Assembly (NCBI GenBank): GCA_021737695.1
Contig: JAIPDL010000033.1
Location: forward strand, 1-37,589
From: Desulfotignum sp.
GTDB lineage: Bacteria; Desulfobacterota; Desulfobacteria; Desulfobacterales; Desulfobacteraceae
Direction of reading: 5' to 3'
DNA: 37,589 bases
Below, piece after piece: positions 15,172 through 23,514 of this stretch (the first letter of the stretch is position 1; every line of letters begins with the position of its first letter). A program made the translations under genes and the position numbers. Under the pieces are notes generated by a model that was given only the letters and a program-made list of their open reading frames with translations, did not search any database and was not told the origin of the DNA.

Positions 15172-17141
15172 GGCTCCGCATCCAGTATCCTGCGCACCAC
15201 CCGTGCCAGATCCCTCAACTGCACCGGCTTCATTAAAAAAGCAGCAAACCCTTTTTTTTGCGCAATCTTTTCAGACATCTGCGCACTGAAGCCGGTACAC
15301 ATGATCATGGGAATATCTGAACGTATGGCTCTCATTGCCAGACACATCTCATCTCCGTCCATCTCCGGCATGGACATGTCCGTGATCACCAGATCATATT
15401 CATCCGGGTGGGCATTGAATTTTTTGACCGCTTCCAGACTGCCGATTTCAATGGTCACATGATAACCTAAGGAATTCAATCCTCTTTTTGTTACATCCAG
15501 CAGCATGATGTCATCATCCACCACCAGAATATGCTCCGTACCCCGGGGCAGCTTTTCCGGATTTTTCTTTTCTACGGCCGGTTGTCCCCCCTGTTGGGCC
15601 ATTGGAAAAAACACATGAAAAATGGACCCTTCACCCGGGGTGGTTTGAACCTGAATATCCCCGCCATGTTTTTTGACGATACCATGCACCACCGACAACC
15701 CCATGCCCGTCCCCTGTCCTTTCGGTTTTGTGGTAAAAAACGGCTCGAAAATCCGCTCCATCACATGGGAAGGCATGCCGTTGCCAGTGTCTGCCACCTG
15801 TAGTTTAAGATATGAACCAGCAGGGAGAGCTGTCAGGTTTTTTTCAGAAGGCGCCGGGAGGGTCACGGGTTCGAGTGTCACCGTCAAAACCCCGTTTTGT
15901 TTTTCTTTCATTGCCTGGGCCGCGTTGGTACACAGGTTCATGACCACCTGATGGATCTGGGTGGCGTCACCCATGATGGTTGAAGAACAGGAAAGGTCCT
16001 GAACCATGCGGATGGTTGAGGGAAATGATGCCTGAAGCAGCTTCAATGCTTCTTTGACTATGATATTCACCTGAACCGGGCGGGGCTTCACCCCCTCGAC
16101 CTGGCGGCTGAATGCCAAAATCTGATGGATCAGGTCCCTGGCCCGTTCCGATGCCGCCAGAATCTTGGTCAGGTTGGCGTAGGGTCTGGACAGCTCGTCA
16201 CTGTCCATTCTGGCCAGATCGGCATACCCCATGATGGCGCTTAAAATATTGTTGAAATCATGGGCAATCCCCCCTGCCAGGGTGCCGATGGCCTGAAGCC
16301 GGGCAGATTCCGCCATCTTCTGCTCGATCATCTTCTCTCTTTCCAGCCGGTTTTTCATGGAATTGAACAGCATGGCGTTTTCAATGGCAATGGCGGCATG
16401 ATGGGAAAACACGCTCAAAATCAATGCATCGTCTTCCGTAAAGAAAGAGTCGTCTTTTTTGTTCATCACTTCCAGGACCCCGATGAGCTTGCGCTTGGAT
16501 TTCATGGGAACACACAGAAGCGACCGGGTTTCCATGCCGGTCATATCGTCGATCTGGGGATAAAACCGGTCATCTTTCCGGGTATCCGGCACCAGCAGAT
16601 AGGCCTGATTTTCCGCCACCCATCCGGCCACCCCCGCACCGGGCGGAATGCGGACATCTTTTAGATGTTCGGCATTGGGGCCCGTGGGAATGCTGAACAC
16701 CAGCTCACCGGTTTTTTCATCCAAAAGCATCAGGGTGGATGCCACGGCATCGGTGACGATATTGGCATATTTCATGATCAGGTCCAACACCTCTTCCAGA
16801 TCGATGGTGGAGTTGATCACAAACCCTACCTGCAGGGCTTTGGCCAGTTTTCCACTGCTCAGGCGGCTCAGGTTTTCAATCTGTTGGTTTTGTGTTTTCA
16901 ACGCCGGAATCAGCTGGTCTTCGGTGATATAGCCTTTCTCCATAAGAATCTGACCCAGTTTAGGCGGCGGCGACACATTTTTCTTCCGGCTGCCGGAAAC
17001 CAGTTCCGTCCGATCCATTTCCAATTGAAAGGTATCTTCAAAAAAATGCTGCTGGGTCTGAAGCGCCTCGTCCAGCTGGGCCTGGGAAATGGTTCCCATA
17101 CCCACCAGAAGATCCCCCAGAAGATGAGAGTGAATATTCAC
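15159..17141 (-). CDS. hybrid sensor histidine kinase: tandem MshEN-like motifs - GAF - HisKA - HATPase - receiver
   Basis: A 660-residue soluble signalling protein starting at GTG 17141, with AAGGA 7 nt upstream. Residues 7-30 (LLGDLLVGMGTISQAQLDEALQTQ) and 61-84 fit the repeated LGxxLxxxGxIxxxQLxxALxxQ pattern of MshEN, the c-di-GMP-binding N-domain of type II secretion ATPases. The arginine of the canonical motif is Leu and Lys here. A GAF domain follows (about 100-250), then the HisKA box GIAHDFNNILSA with His294. The HATPase N, G1 and G2 boxes come next (VMNLCTNAAQA, DTGNGM, GTGMGLSVVHG). A receiver ends the protein (VDDD, then Asp588 in VITDMSMPEMDG). No membrane segment is seen, so it senses inside the cell. 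It lies 15 bp after the MscS-like gene and is probably cotranscribed with it. Confidence 0.88.
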   Translation of the reverse strand: MNIHSHLLGDLLVGMGTISQAQLDEALQTQQHFFEDTFQLEMDRTELVSGSRKKNVSPPPKLGQILMEKGYITEDQLIPALKTQNQQIENLSRLSSGKLAKALQVGFVINSTIDLEEVLDLIMKYANIVTDAVASTLMLLDEKTGELVFSIPTGPNAEHLKDVRIPPGAGVAGWVAENQAYLLVPDTRKDDRFYPQIDDMTGMETRSLLCVPMKSKRKLIGVLEVMNKKDDSFFTEDDALILSVFSHHAAIAIENAMLFNSMKNRLEREKMIEQKMAESARLQAIGTLAGGIAHDFNNILSAIMGYADLARMDSDELSRPYANLTKILAASERARDLIHQILAFSRQVEGVKPRPVQVNIIVKEALKLLQASFPSTIRMVQDLSCSSTIMGDATQIHQVVMNLCTNAAQAMKEKQNGVLTVTLEPVTLPAPSEKNLTALPAGSYLKLQVADTGNGMPSHVMERIFEPFFTTKPKGQGTGMGLSVVHGIVKKHGGDIQVQTTPGEGSIFHVFFPMAQQGGQPAVEKKNPEKLPRGTEHILVVDDDIMLLDVTKRGLNSLGYHVTIEIGSLEAVKKFNAHPDEYDLVITDMSMPEMDGDEMCLAMRAIRSDIPMIMCTGFSAQMSEKIAQKKGFAAFLMKPVQLRDLARVVRRILDAEPKAV

Positions 17142-17156
17142 GCTGTTATCCTTATT

Positions 17157-18833
17157 TTATGCCGCCGGTTTGTGAACAGTGAGTTGAGGAAAAGGAATTT
17201 CCCAGTCATTGGCAGTACAGGCATCCGTGCACCAGCGCTGGATAGCCCGGGAAATCCGGTTGTACAGCGGGGCCATTTTGCCGTCAAAGTCAGCAATCAC
17301 CACCAGATCCAGGGAGGACGATCCCGCCTGGGCGAATTCAACTCTCAAATTAAGCAGTGATTCTTCATATCCTTCTGCATCAAGACGTTCCCGGATATAC
17401 ATATCCAGAACTTCCAGGACCCGGCCCGTGGCAAGGGATTGAAGGTTATAAGAAATACCGAACCCGATCTTGATCCTGAAATTCACGGACAGATTCAAGG
17501 GAGTCATACCCAGAAAATCCGAGGTCTGGTAGACCTTTTTGGCCCCCCCCCGCAACACCATCTCCACCATTTCATGGGACAGGCTGGTGACACACCCTCT
17601 TGTGCCGTCCGACAGGATCACCCAGTCATTTTTCCGGCAGGGGAACCAGGGTTCATGGCGCTGAAACGGTCGTGACGTCAGATCCATGAGTGTTTCGATG
17701 GGCAGACGCAGGGTCTGTCCCAAATCCGGATTTTCCAGCACGGAAAAAAAGTTGATTTTTTTCACCAGCCAGGGCACCCCCTGGTACACCAGCCGTTCCC
17801 CTTCCCGAACGGCACCGATGTTCAGAATCAGTCGGCTCTGGTGCACAAACCGGGGCAGGGTGTTTTTAACGGCCCAGGCAAGCCCCAGAAGGAAAATGAT
17901 GGCCAAAGACAGCAGCACCCAGTCTTCGAACAGATAGAACACCAGAATCACGGCCAGTAATGCAGACAGAACGCTGACGACCCGATACAACAGATCCATG
18001 AGCCGAAGATGAAACGGCCGGTACACGGCCCGATATCCGGGGACTCGTTTCACCAGGAACAGATAGACCCCTCTTAGCATCAGCAAAATACTGATACAGG
18101 CTATCAATGCCACAAACAGAAACAGGCCCCGGGTTTTGAAAAACTGTTTGATGGATTTCTGAGACGTTTCAAGGATGGATTGTTCCTCGGATTCCATTTC
18201 CGCCAGCTGCATCTGGGTGATTTCCAGCCGGCTGAGAAGTTGCCTTTCCTGTCCTTTCCATTCAGGAACCAATTTTTCCAGCCCGCGTTTCAACTCGGGA
18301 TCATCTGTTCCAGCAATCAAAGCCATCAAATTTTCATTGGCCTGAAGGACAATGGGTTTCAGTTCCCGGTATTTAGACAGATCTTCTTTGAGATCCGCTT
18401 TTTGGCGGGCTTTTTGAGTTACCTGTTTGAGTTCCATGATTCCGGGCTTGATCAGGGAGACCAGTTCATCTTTCCAGTTAAAAGGGGCTTCTTTTTTTTG
18501 GGCAAACAAACTGATATCCACACCGGTCGCGATCCGTTCAAAATCCTGGTTGGCAGAAGCCAGCATTTTGTCCAGTCTTTCCAGCTCCGCCGCTATATTA
18601 TTTTTTTCCGTTTCCGACGGACTGTCAACCATGGCCTGCTGTTTTTCAATGATCCGCTGTTCCAGCTGCCGCGTGTGTTCAAGAATGGTATTAAGCATTG
18701 TCAATTCACTGGAGTCGGATGTCACGGGATTTTCATCAAACACCTGCACATCCTGCCCTTCTGCCGGAACAACCAACAGATTCAGGCCTGCCATCAGAAA
18801 AAATATCGTCACCCACATCCGAAGCTTCACCAT
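17157..18833 (-). CDS. MscS-family mechanosensitive channel-like protein with long periplasmic coiled coil
   Basis: A 558-residue membrane protein. A signal peptide (about 1-26, ending VVPAEGQ) leads into a Glu/Gln/Lys-rich helical, probably coiled-coil region (about 45-225). Membrane helices follow around 236-255, 285-305 and 310-325, then a beta-domain-like segment (NIGAVREGERLVYQGVPWLVKKI) and a C-terminal alpha/beta domain ending near EIPFPQLTVH, the usual end of MscS proteins. The pore helix lacks an obvious Gly/Ala-rich repeat, and a stretch with WFPCRKNDWVILSDGTRG is inserted into the middle region. This is therefore a divergent member whose gating may differ. The start follows AAGGGAGTGAA. 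The histidine-kinase gene begins 15 bp downstream, suggesting linked envelope stress sensing. Confidence 0.72.
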   Translation of the reverse strand: MVKLRMWVTIFFLMAGLNLLVVPAEGQDVQVFDENPVTSDSSELTMLNTILEHTRQLEQRIIEKQQAMVDSPSETEKNNIAAELERLDKMLASANQDFERIATGVDISLFAQKKEAPFNWKDELVSLIKPGIMELKQVTQKARQKADLKEDLSKYRELKPIVLQANENLMALIAGTDDPELKRGLEKLVPEWKGQERQLLSRLEITQMQLAEMESEEQSILETSQKSIKQFFKTRGLFLFVALIACISILLMLRGVYLFLVKRVPGYRAVYRPFHLRLMDLLYRVVSVLSALLAVILVFYLFEDWVLLSLAIIFLLGLAWAVKNTLPRFVHQSRLILNIGAVREGERLVYQGVPWLVKKINFFSVLENPDLGQTLRLPIETLMDLTSRPFQRHEPWFPCRKNDWVILSDGTRGCVTSLSHEMVEMVLRGGAKKVYQTSDFLGMTPLNLSVNFRIKIGFGISYNLQSLATGRVLEVLDMYIRERLDAEGYEESLLNLRVEFAQAGSSSLDLVVIADFDGKMAPLYNRISRAIQRWCTDACTANDWEIPFPQLTVHKPAA

Positions 18834-18926
18834 TTCACTCCCTTGTCTGTTTTATTACCATAGCATGAATAATTCTCAGAGAACAGGCCCTTATGAAACA
18901 TTTTATGCCTGCTTTTTCATCTTACC

Positions 18927-18955
18927 TTGACAGGAGAAAAACTTCCGAATATAGT
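18927..18955 (+). promoter_or_regulatory. strong sigma70-like promoter for the sugar transferase/PilZ operon
   Basis: TTGACA (18927-18932), an exact -35 consensus, is followed after 17 nt by TATAGT (18950-18955). It predicts a start near 18962 and a leader of about 30 nt. The first gene uses a TTG start with AAGGAT upstream. Confidence 0.7.
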
Positions 18956-18992
18956 CTCACACAAACATCACTCAAACTAAGGATATCTTCAA

Positions 18993-20342
18993 TTGGGACT
19001 GCTTGACAGGGGAAGCCTTATTTACAACCGGATAGTCTTGATGGCGGTAGATATTATGGTCGCCCTGATTATTCTGTTGACGGCTGTCACGTATACCCTG
19101 AATTTATCCACGATACCTTTATGGGCGGGGGTGTTCATCCCTGCGGTTCTTTTTTTTTCTTTCCTGTGCGAGGTGTATCAGCCGGACAAGTGGATATTCC
19201 GGGACCGGTTGATCCGGTCGTTTGTCGCTGTGTTTCTGTCGTTTCTGCTTTTGGCTTTGCTTCCCCGGAATCCGGACACCAGCCTCTGGCATCTGTCCGG
19301 AACCATGCTGATGTTTTTTCTATTGCAAAACATCTGGCAGAGCCTGCTTCACAAATCCAATGATGCCCATTTTTTCGCTGAAAAAATTCTGGTCATCGGC
19401 ACGGGGACCACGGCGGAAACCGTTGAAGCGCTGATTCAAAAGTCGTCTGGGAAATATGCCTTGATTGGATTCATCCAGACAACCACGGACCCCGTTTCTG
19501 TGGGTTCTTCAAAAATTGTGGGATCATTTGACGATATTGTCACCCTGGCCCGGCAAACCCGCACCAACATGATTGTCATCGCTTTGACGGAAAGACGGGG
19601 CAATCTGGAGACAGACAAGCTGGTGTCCTGCAAATTGATGGGAATCAAAATTGTGGATTATCCGACCTTTTATGAACGGGTCACCGGTAAAATCCCGGTG
19701 GAACATATCAATCCCGGCTGGCTGGTTCAAAGCCGGGGGTTTCTCATCACACCTTTTATCCGGTTGTTGAAAAAAATGCTGGATCTGATTTTTGCCTCCA
19801 TCCTCCTGATCATCTCCTTGCCGATTTTTCCCTTGATCGCCCTGGCCATCAAACTGGACTCTCCCGGCCCGATTTTTTATTTTCAGAAACGGGTGGGCCT
19901 CAACGGCAAACTGTTCACCATTTACAAGTTCCGGTCCATGCATGTGCCGCCGGACGATCTATCCAGTGCGGCCTGGGCCAGTGAAAACGATCCCCGGATC
20001 ACCCGGATCGGAAAACTGATCCGCCGGGCCCGCATTGACGAACTGCCCCAGCTGATCAATGTGCTCAAAGGCGACATGAGTTTTATCGGTCCCCGGCCGG
20101 AACAACCGGAATTCGTGGAACAGATCAGTCTTGTGGCCCCGTATTACCCCCAGCGCCATGCGATCAAACCCGGTATCACGGGCTGGGCTCAGGTCATGTA
20201 TCCCTATGGAGCATCCATTGGGGATGCCGTGGAAAAACTTCGGTATGATCTGTATTACATTAACAACTTGTCTTTGTTCCTTGAACTTTATATTGTGTTT
20301 GAAACCATAAAGATTTTATTATTCAGACGGGGTGGCAGATGA
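18993..20342 (+). CDS. polyprenyl-phosphate sugar-1-phosphate transferase (exopolysaccharide initiating enzyme, WbaP/WcaJ type)
   Basis: Membrane enzyme that moves a sugar-1-phosphate from a nucleotide sugar onto undecaprenyl phosphate, starting exopolysaccharide or O-antigen repeat assembly. It has 449 residues from a TTG start, with AAGGAT upstream. Four to five N-terminal membrane helices (about 12-110) precede a nucleotide-binding-like middle domain (ILVIGTGTTAETVEAL, about 130-220). The catalytic bacterial sugar transferase domain follows, with a re-entrant helix (LDLIFASILLIISLPIFPL), KLDSPGPIFYFQKRVG, KFRSMHV, DELPQLINVLKGDMS and IGPRPE. The order and length match the polyprenyl glycosylphosphotransferase family. 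The stop overlaps the start of a PilZ-like gene by 4 bp. No other polysaccharide genes are in the window, so the polymer is unknown. Confidence 0.92.
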   Translation: MGLLDRGSLIYNRIVLMAVDIMVALIILLTAVTYTLNLSTIPLWAGVFIPAVLFFSFLCEVYQPDKWIFRDRLIRSFVAVFLSFLLLALLPRNPDTSLWHLSGTMLMFFLLQNIWQSLLHKSNDAHFFAEKILVIGTGTTAETVEALIQKSSGKYALIGFIQTTTDPVSVGSSKIVGSFDDIVTLARQTRTNMIVIALTERRGNLETDKLVSCKLMGIKIVDYPTFYERVTGKIPVEHINPGWLVQSRGFLITPFIRLLKKMLDLIFASILLIISLPIFPLIALAIKLDSPGPIFYFQKRVGLNGKLFTIYKFRSMHVPPDDLSSAAWASENDPRITRIGKLIRRARIDELPQLINVLKGDMSFIGPRPEQPEFVEQISLVAPYYPQRHAIKPGITGWAQVMYPYGASIGDAVEKLRYDLYYINNLSLFLELYIVFETIKILLFRRGGR

Positions 20343-20986
20343 CCATGACAAACAAACGACCCAGACATATCAACCGAAGCCAGCGCCTGTTCATCGAGCT
20401 GGGAACCCCGTTGCTTCTGGAAGCAAAAACACCGGAGCGGTCGGCCACCAGCCAGCTCATCGGTATGCATGTCGGCAGTTATCTCATTGTTCAGTTGACG
20501 GAAAACAACTGGATGCAAACCCGGATGTCGTCCGGGGAAATGCTTTCGGCCAGATATGTATTATCTGATGATGTGTTCGAGTTCCAAACGCAAGTCATCC
20601 GAACTATTGAAGACCCGGATTATCTCTTGTTTTTGGATTACCCGGACGTGGTGGAATCCTGTAATATCCGATCGGAAAAACGGGTGAAATGCTTTTTACC
20701 TGTTAAAATGACCCTGGATACCCTTTGTCTGAAAGGCATCATTGTCAACATAAATCCAAACGGATGCCTCTGCATGGTTGACAGCGACCCTTTTCCAGAT
20801 CCCTGTAAGTTTGAATATCTGAACCTGAACCTGTCTTACGGCCAGTCTGAAACGCTGATCATCAAAGCCGGCATCCGTTCCATCCGGAAAAAAGGGACCC
20901 AGACCTCCATCGGGTTAATTTTCAAAAACCTGGATGGATTCTCGAAAAATGTGTTATCCGCTCTGGTGCCGGCTTTGAAGATCTGA
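20339..20986 (+). CDS. YcgR/PilZ-like c-di-GMP effector
   Basis: A 215-residue cytoplasmic protein whose ATG overlaps the preceding stop (ATGA). The N-terminal ~100 residues resemble the YcgR-type split-barrel domain (IGMHVGSYLIVQL followed by strand-rich sequence). The second half is PilZ-like, with Arg111-x3-Arg115 in RSEKRV. NINPNG (137-142) stands where PilZ has D/N-x-S-x-x-G; the serine is Asn139. Most c-di-GMP contacts are kept, so binding is plausible but needs testing. Coupling to the sugar transferase suggests it senses c-di-GMP to adjust exopolysaccharide synthesis. Its last 33 bases overlap the 3' end of the converging flavoprotein gene. Confidence 0.72.
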   Translation: MTMTNKRPRHINRSQRLFIELGTPLLLEAKTPERSATSQLIGMHVGSYLIVQLTENNWMQTRMSSGEMLSARYVLSDDVFEFQTQVIRTIEDPDYLLFLDYPDVVESCNIRSEKRVKCFLPVKMTLDTLCLKGIIVNINPNGCLCMVDSDPFPDPCKFEYLNLNLSYGQSETLIIKAGIRSIRKKGTQTSIGLIFKNLDGFSKNVLSALVPALKI

Positions 20987-21949
20987 CATCAGAGCATCCA
21001 CCCGGTCATGGATCTCTTCTGCCAACGATGCAATCGATGTATCTTTCCGTGCCGGATCGATATCCCAGAACTGTGTTTCCACGCCAGGCACCGGCACTGC
21101 CGCTGCATCCGAGGTCATGCAGATCACCTGAGACGGTGACCGTTCCTTGAATTCTTCAGCCATCAAATCATCCAGCGCACGGGGCTGCCGATACTTGATA
21201 TCCACCCCCTGATCCGCCAGAAAATCGCGCGTGGCACCATGGATTTCCCCGGCAGGATCGATGCCGGCCGACAAGATGCGGAGGCTTCCTTGAGCAGCCA
21301 TTTTGGCATACGCCCCGGCAATCTGGCTGCGGCAGGCATCTTTTTCAGAGACAAACACCAGGGAAGGGTTGTTCAGCACAGCATCCATAACCCGGTCCAC
21401 GGCCTGCCGGATATCCTGGTCCACGCCGGAAACAGATGCCACGGCCCCGGCTGCTTCCACTTTTTTGTATGTCAACGATTCCACAAACCGGGCGGATATC
21501 GCATCAAAAAAATAATGGGCTGTCAGGTTCACGCCGTCAAATAACTTTTTCCCGCCGGAAGCACCCACGGCCAGCAGGACCCCCTGGCGGGATCCGGCAT
21601 CCGGGTCTGCCAGCCGCATTTTGTATCTGCGGCCCCAGAACATCTGACACCGGTCAATGAGAATCTTTGCCTGGGCCGACACATTATAAAAAAATACCGG
21701 TGACGCCAGCACCACCACATCCGCTTTTCGAATCAGACCATAAATCCGGGGTTCCATGTCATCTTTGATGGGGCAGAACCCTTTTTTTTCGCACACCACC
21801 AGTTCCCTGCACGGCTGGATATCCAGCCCGTCCATATGGATCACCTGGGTTCGGGCCCCTTTGTTTTCACATTCTGACAGAAATCGATTCAACAGATAGA
21901 CGGAGTTTCCTTTTTTTCGGGGGCTCCCCTGCAATCCCAGGACAAACAT
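20954..21949 (-). CDS. NAD(P)H-dependent FMN reductase fused to a degenerate LMW-phosphatase/ArsC-like domain
   Basis: A 331-residue fusion. Start ATG 21949 is chosen because AGGAG lies 6 nt upstream. Residues 1 to about 185 are a flavodoxin-like FMN reductase of the iron-sulfur-flavoprotein type: LGLQGSPRKKGNSVYLL binds the FMN phosphate, cysteines follow in PCRELVVCEKKGFCPI, and ADVVVLASPVFFYNVSAQAKILIDR is the usual flavin and dimer segment. From about 195 the chain follows low-molecular-weight tyrosine phosphatase/ArsC: LVFVSEKDACRSQIAGAYA, AGIDPAG, DFLADQGVDI and VICMTSDAA. The phosphate loop should read C-x5-R, but position 201 is Ser and the loop is S-E-K-D-A-C-R, so the nucleophile and the Gly-Asn are lost. 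The second domain is probably a binding or regulatory remnant rather than an active arsenate reductase. Confidence 0.8.
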   Translation of the reverse strand: MFVLGLQGSPRKKGNSVYLLNRFLSECENKGARTQVIHMDGLDIQPCRELVVCEKKGFCPIKDDMEPRIYGLIRKADVVVLASPVFFYNVSAQAKILIDRCQMFWGRRYKMRLADPDAGSRQGVLLAVGASGGKKLFDGVNLTAHYFFDAISARFVESLTYKKVEAAGAVASVSGVDQDIRQAVDRVMDAVLNNPSLVFVSEKDACRSQIAGAYAKMAAQGSLRILSAGIDPAGEIHGATRDFLADQGVDIKYRQPRALDDLMAEEFKERSPSQVICMTSDAAAVPVPGVETQFWDIDPARKDTSIASLAEEIHDRVDALMSDLQSRHQSG

Positions 21950-22012
21950 GGCCATCTCCTTAATATAGGGTCGTTTCATTCAAAATGACGGTTTTTCATA
22001 CCGGATGTCAAG

Positions 22013-22159
22013 CAAATCCTTAAAGATCTGTCACTGAGTTTCCAAATTATGCATAAAAACAACCAAAATCCATTGTGCAGGACTTTTTACGGTTATTTCT
22101 TGAAAAACCAGGGCAACCCATCTATGCTGAATCCGACCGATTTGACCCAAATCCTTAAA
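22013..22159 (+). repeat. 12-bp direct repeat bracketing the flavoenzyme promoter
   Basis: CAAATCCTTAAA occurs exactly at 22013-22024 and at 22148-22159, one copy upstream of the predicted promoter and one in the leader ahead of the ribosome site. The spacing is 135 bp from start to start. It could be a pair of regulator sites; nothing else supports a function. Confidence 0.35.
22100..22128 (+). promoter_or_regulatory. sigma70-like promoter for the flavoenzyme gene
   Basis: TTGAAA (22100-22105) and TATGCT (22123-22128) are separated by 17 nt. The predicted start near 22135 gives a 45-nt leader that contains the second copy of the CAAATCCTTAAA repeat and the GGAGGTG ribosome site. Confidence 0.5.
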
Positions 22160-22179
22160 TCTTTGACCATGGAGGTGCC

Positions 22180-23514
22180 ATGAAATTTGTCGTTATCGGC
22201 GGAGATGCCGCCGGCATGAGTGCAGCCAGCCGGGCCAGGCGGCTGTACCCGGACCTTGAGATCACTGTGCTGGAACAAGGGCATGACGTCTCTTACAGCG
22301 CGTGCAGTATGCCCTATAACATTGCCGATCCCGATACCCCCATGGATGACTTAGTGGTCCGGACGGCAAAGGAGTTCATTGGAAAACACCACATCCATCT
22401 GCTCACAGGCCATGAAATCACCGCCATTCATCCGGACAAAAAACAGGTGACCGGCAGGACCCTGCAAGGAGACACGGTGGTCCTTGCCTACGACAAGCTG
22501 CTCATCGCCACGGGCGCGGTTCCCACGCTGCCGGATCTGCCCGGCAAAGACCGGCTCATGCCGTTGAAACAGCTGGAACACGGCCGGCGCATCAAGGACG
22601 TGATCCAAAAAAATAAGGTCAAAAAAGCCGTGATTCTGGGGATGGGGTACATTGCCCTGGAAATGTGCGAAGCCCTTACCGAACTGGGCATCCATGTGAC
22701 CATGGTCAAACCCGGCCCCCGCCTTTTGCCCTGGCTGCCCGAAAAAATGGCACAGATCATTCAAACACATCTGATTGAAAAACAGATCACCCTTCATATG
22801 GGAACACACATCCAGCGCATTGAGCCGGCGGGCACAGGAAGCACCATTGTGTGTGACAACATGAATCTGGATGCGGACCTGGCCATTGGTGCCACAGGCG
22901 TGGCCCCGTGCAGCGGCCTGGCAAAAGATGCAGGCCTGACCTTAGGGGTATCAAATGCCATCCAGGTGGACCCGTATTTGCGCACTTCGAATCCGGATAT
23001 TTTTGCCGCCGGCGACTGCGGGGATGCCATCCATGTGGTCACGGGCCAACCGGTCTGGATTCCTCTGGCCCTGCGGGCCAACCGGGCCGGATGGGCCGTG
23101 GCTGACAATCTGTTTAAAGACAGCAACGCCCTTCAGGGTGTGGCTGGCACGGCGGTATTCAAAGTGTTTGACCTGGCCGTGGCCCGAACCGGTCTCACCT
23201 GTTCCGAAGCCAAAAAAGCCGGGTTCGATCCTGTGGAAAACCAGATCACCAGCCTGTCCCGGGCCAGATGGCAGCCGGGTGCGGCCAAAATTCATGTGAA
23301 CATGGTGGGCGACGGCCGGTCCGGACGGCTTTTAGGGGCTCAGATCACAGGAACGGACGGGGTGGCCCATCGGATCAATGCCGTGGCTGTGGCCCTTCAC
23401 GCCAACATGTCCGTGGCGGATTTCATCCAGACGGATCTGGCTTATGCCCCGCCGTTCAGCCCCACCTGGGACCCGATGCTGACCGCAGCGATCCAGCTGG
23501 AAAAAAAATTATAA
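22180..23514 (+). CDS. CoA-disulfide reductase / NADH oxidase-type FAD-dependent oxidoreductase
   Basis: A 444-residue flavoprotein of the pyridine-nucleotide disulfide family, single-cysteine subgroup. VVIGGDAAGMSAASRARR binds FAD, Cys42 lies in SYSACSMPY (the redox Cys of CoA-disulfide reductases and NADH oxidases), AVILGMGYIALEMCEAL is the NAD(P)H fold, and NPDIFAAGDCGD is the second FAD motif. The C-terminal dimer domain has DLAYAPPFSPTWDPML, whose tyrosine contacts the partner's active site in CoA-disulfide reductases. Members reduce CoA disulfides or persulfides, or oxygen; in sulfur-metabolising anaerobes a polysulfide or CoA-persulfide role (Npsr-like) is plausible. No rhodanese domain is attached. 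GGAGGTGCC precedes the ATG. It overlaps the converging MFS gene by 6 bp. Confidence 0.85.
   Translation: MKFVVIGGDAAGMSAASRARRLYPDLEITVLEQGHDVSYSACSMPYNIADPDTPMDDLVVRTAKEFIGKHHIHLLTGHEITAIHPDKKQVTGRTLQGDTVVLAYDKLLIATGAVPTLPDLPGKDRLMPLKQLEHGRRIKDVIQKNKVKKAVILGMGYIALEMCEALTELGIHVTMVKPGPRLLPWLPEKMAQIIQTHLIEKQITLHMGTHIQRIEPAGTGSTIVCDNMNLDADLAIGATGVAPCSGLAKDAGLTLGVSNAIQVDPYLRTSNPDIFAAGDCGDAIHVVTGQPVWIPLALRANRAGWAVADNLFKDSNALQGVAGTAVFKVFDLAVARTGLTCSEAKKAGFDPVENQITSLSRARWQPGAAKIHVNMVGDGRSGRLLGAQITGTDGVAHRINAVAVALHANMSVADFIQTDLAYAPPFSPTWDPMLTAAIQLEKKL

Noticed and set aside
18880-18920. Possible terminator hairpin CAGGC...GCCTG with following T-run upstream of the sugar transferase
   Set aside because: The stem is only 5 bp with an 18-nt loop, and no plus-strand gene ends upstream of it.
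21000-21350. Functional arsenate reductase
   Set aside because: The catalytic Cys of the P-loop is Ser201 and the surrounding Gly-Asn is missing, and no arsenic genes (arsB, arsR) are nearby.
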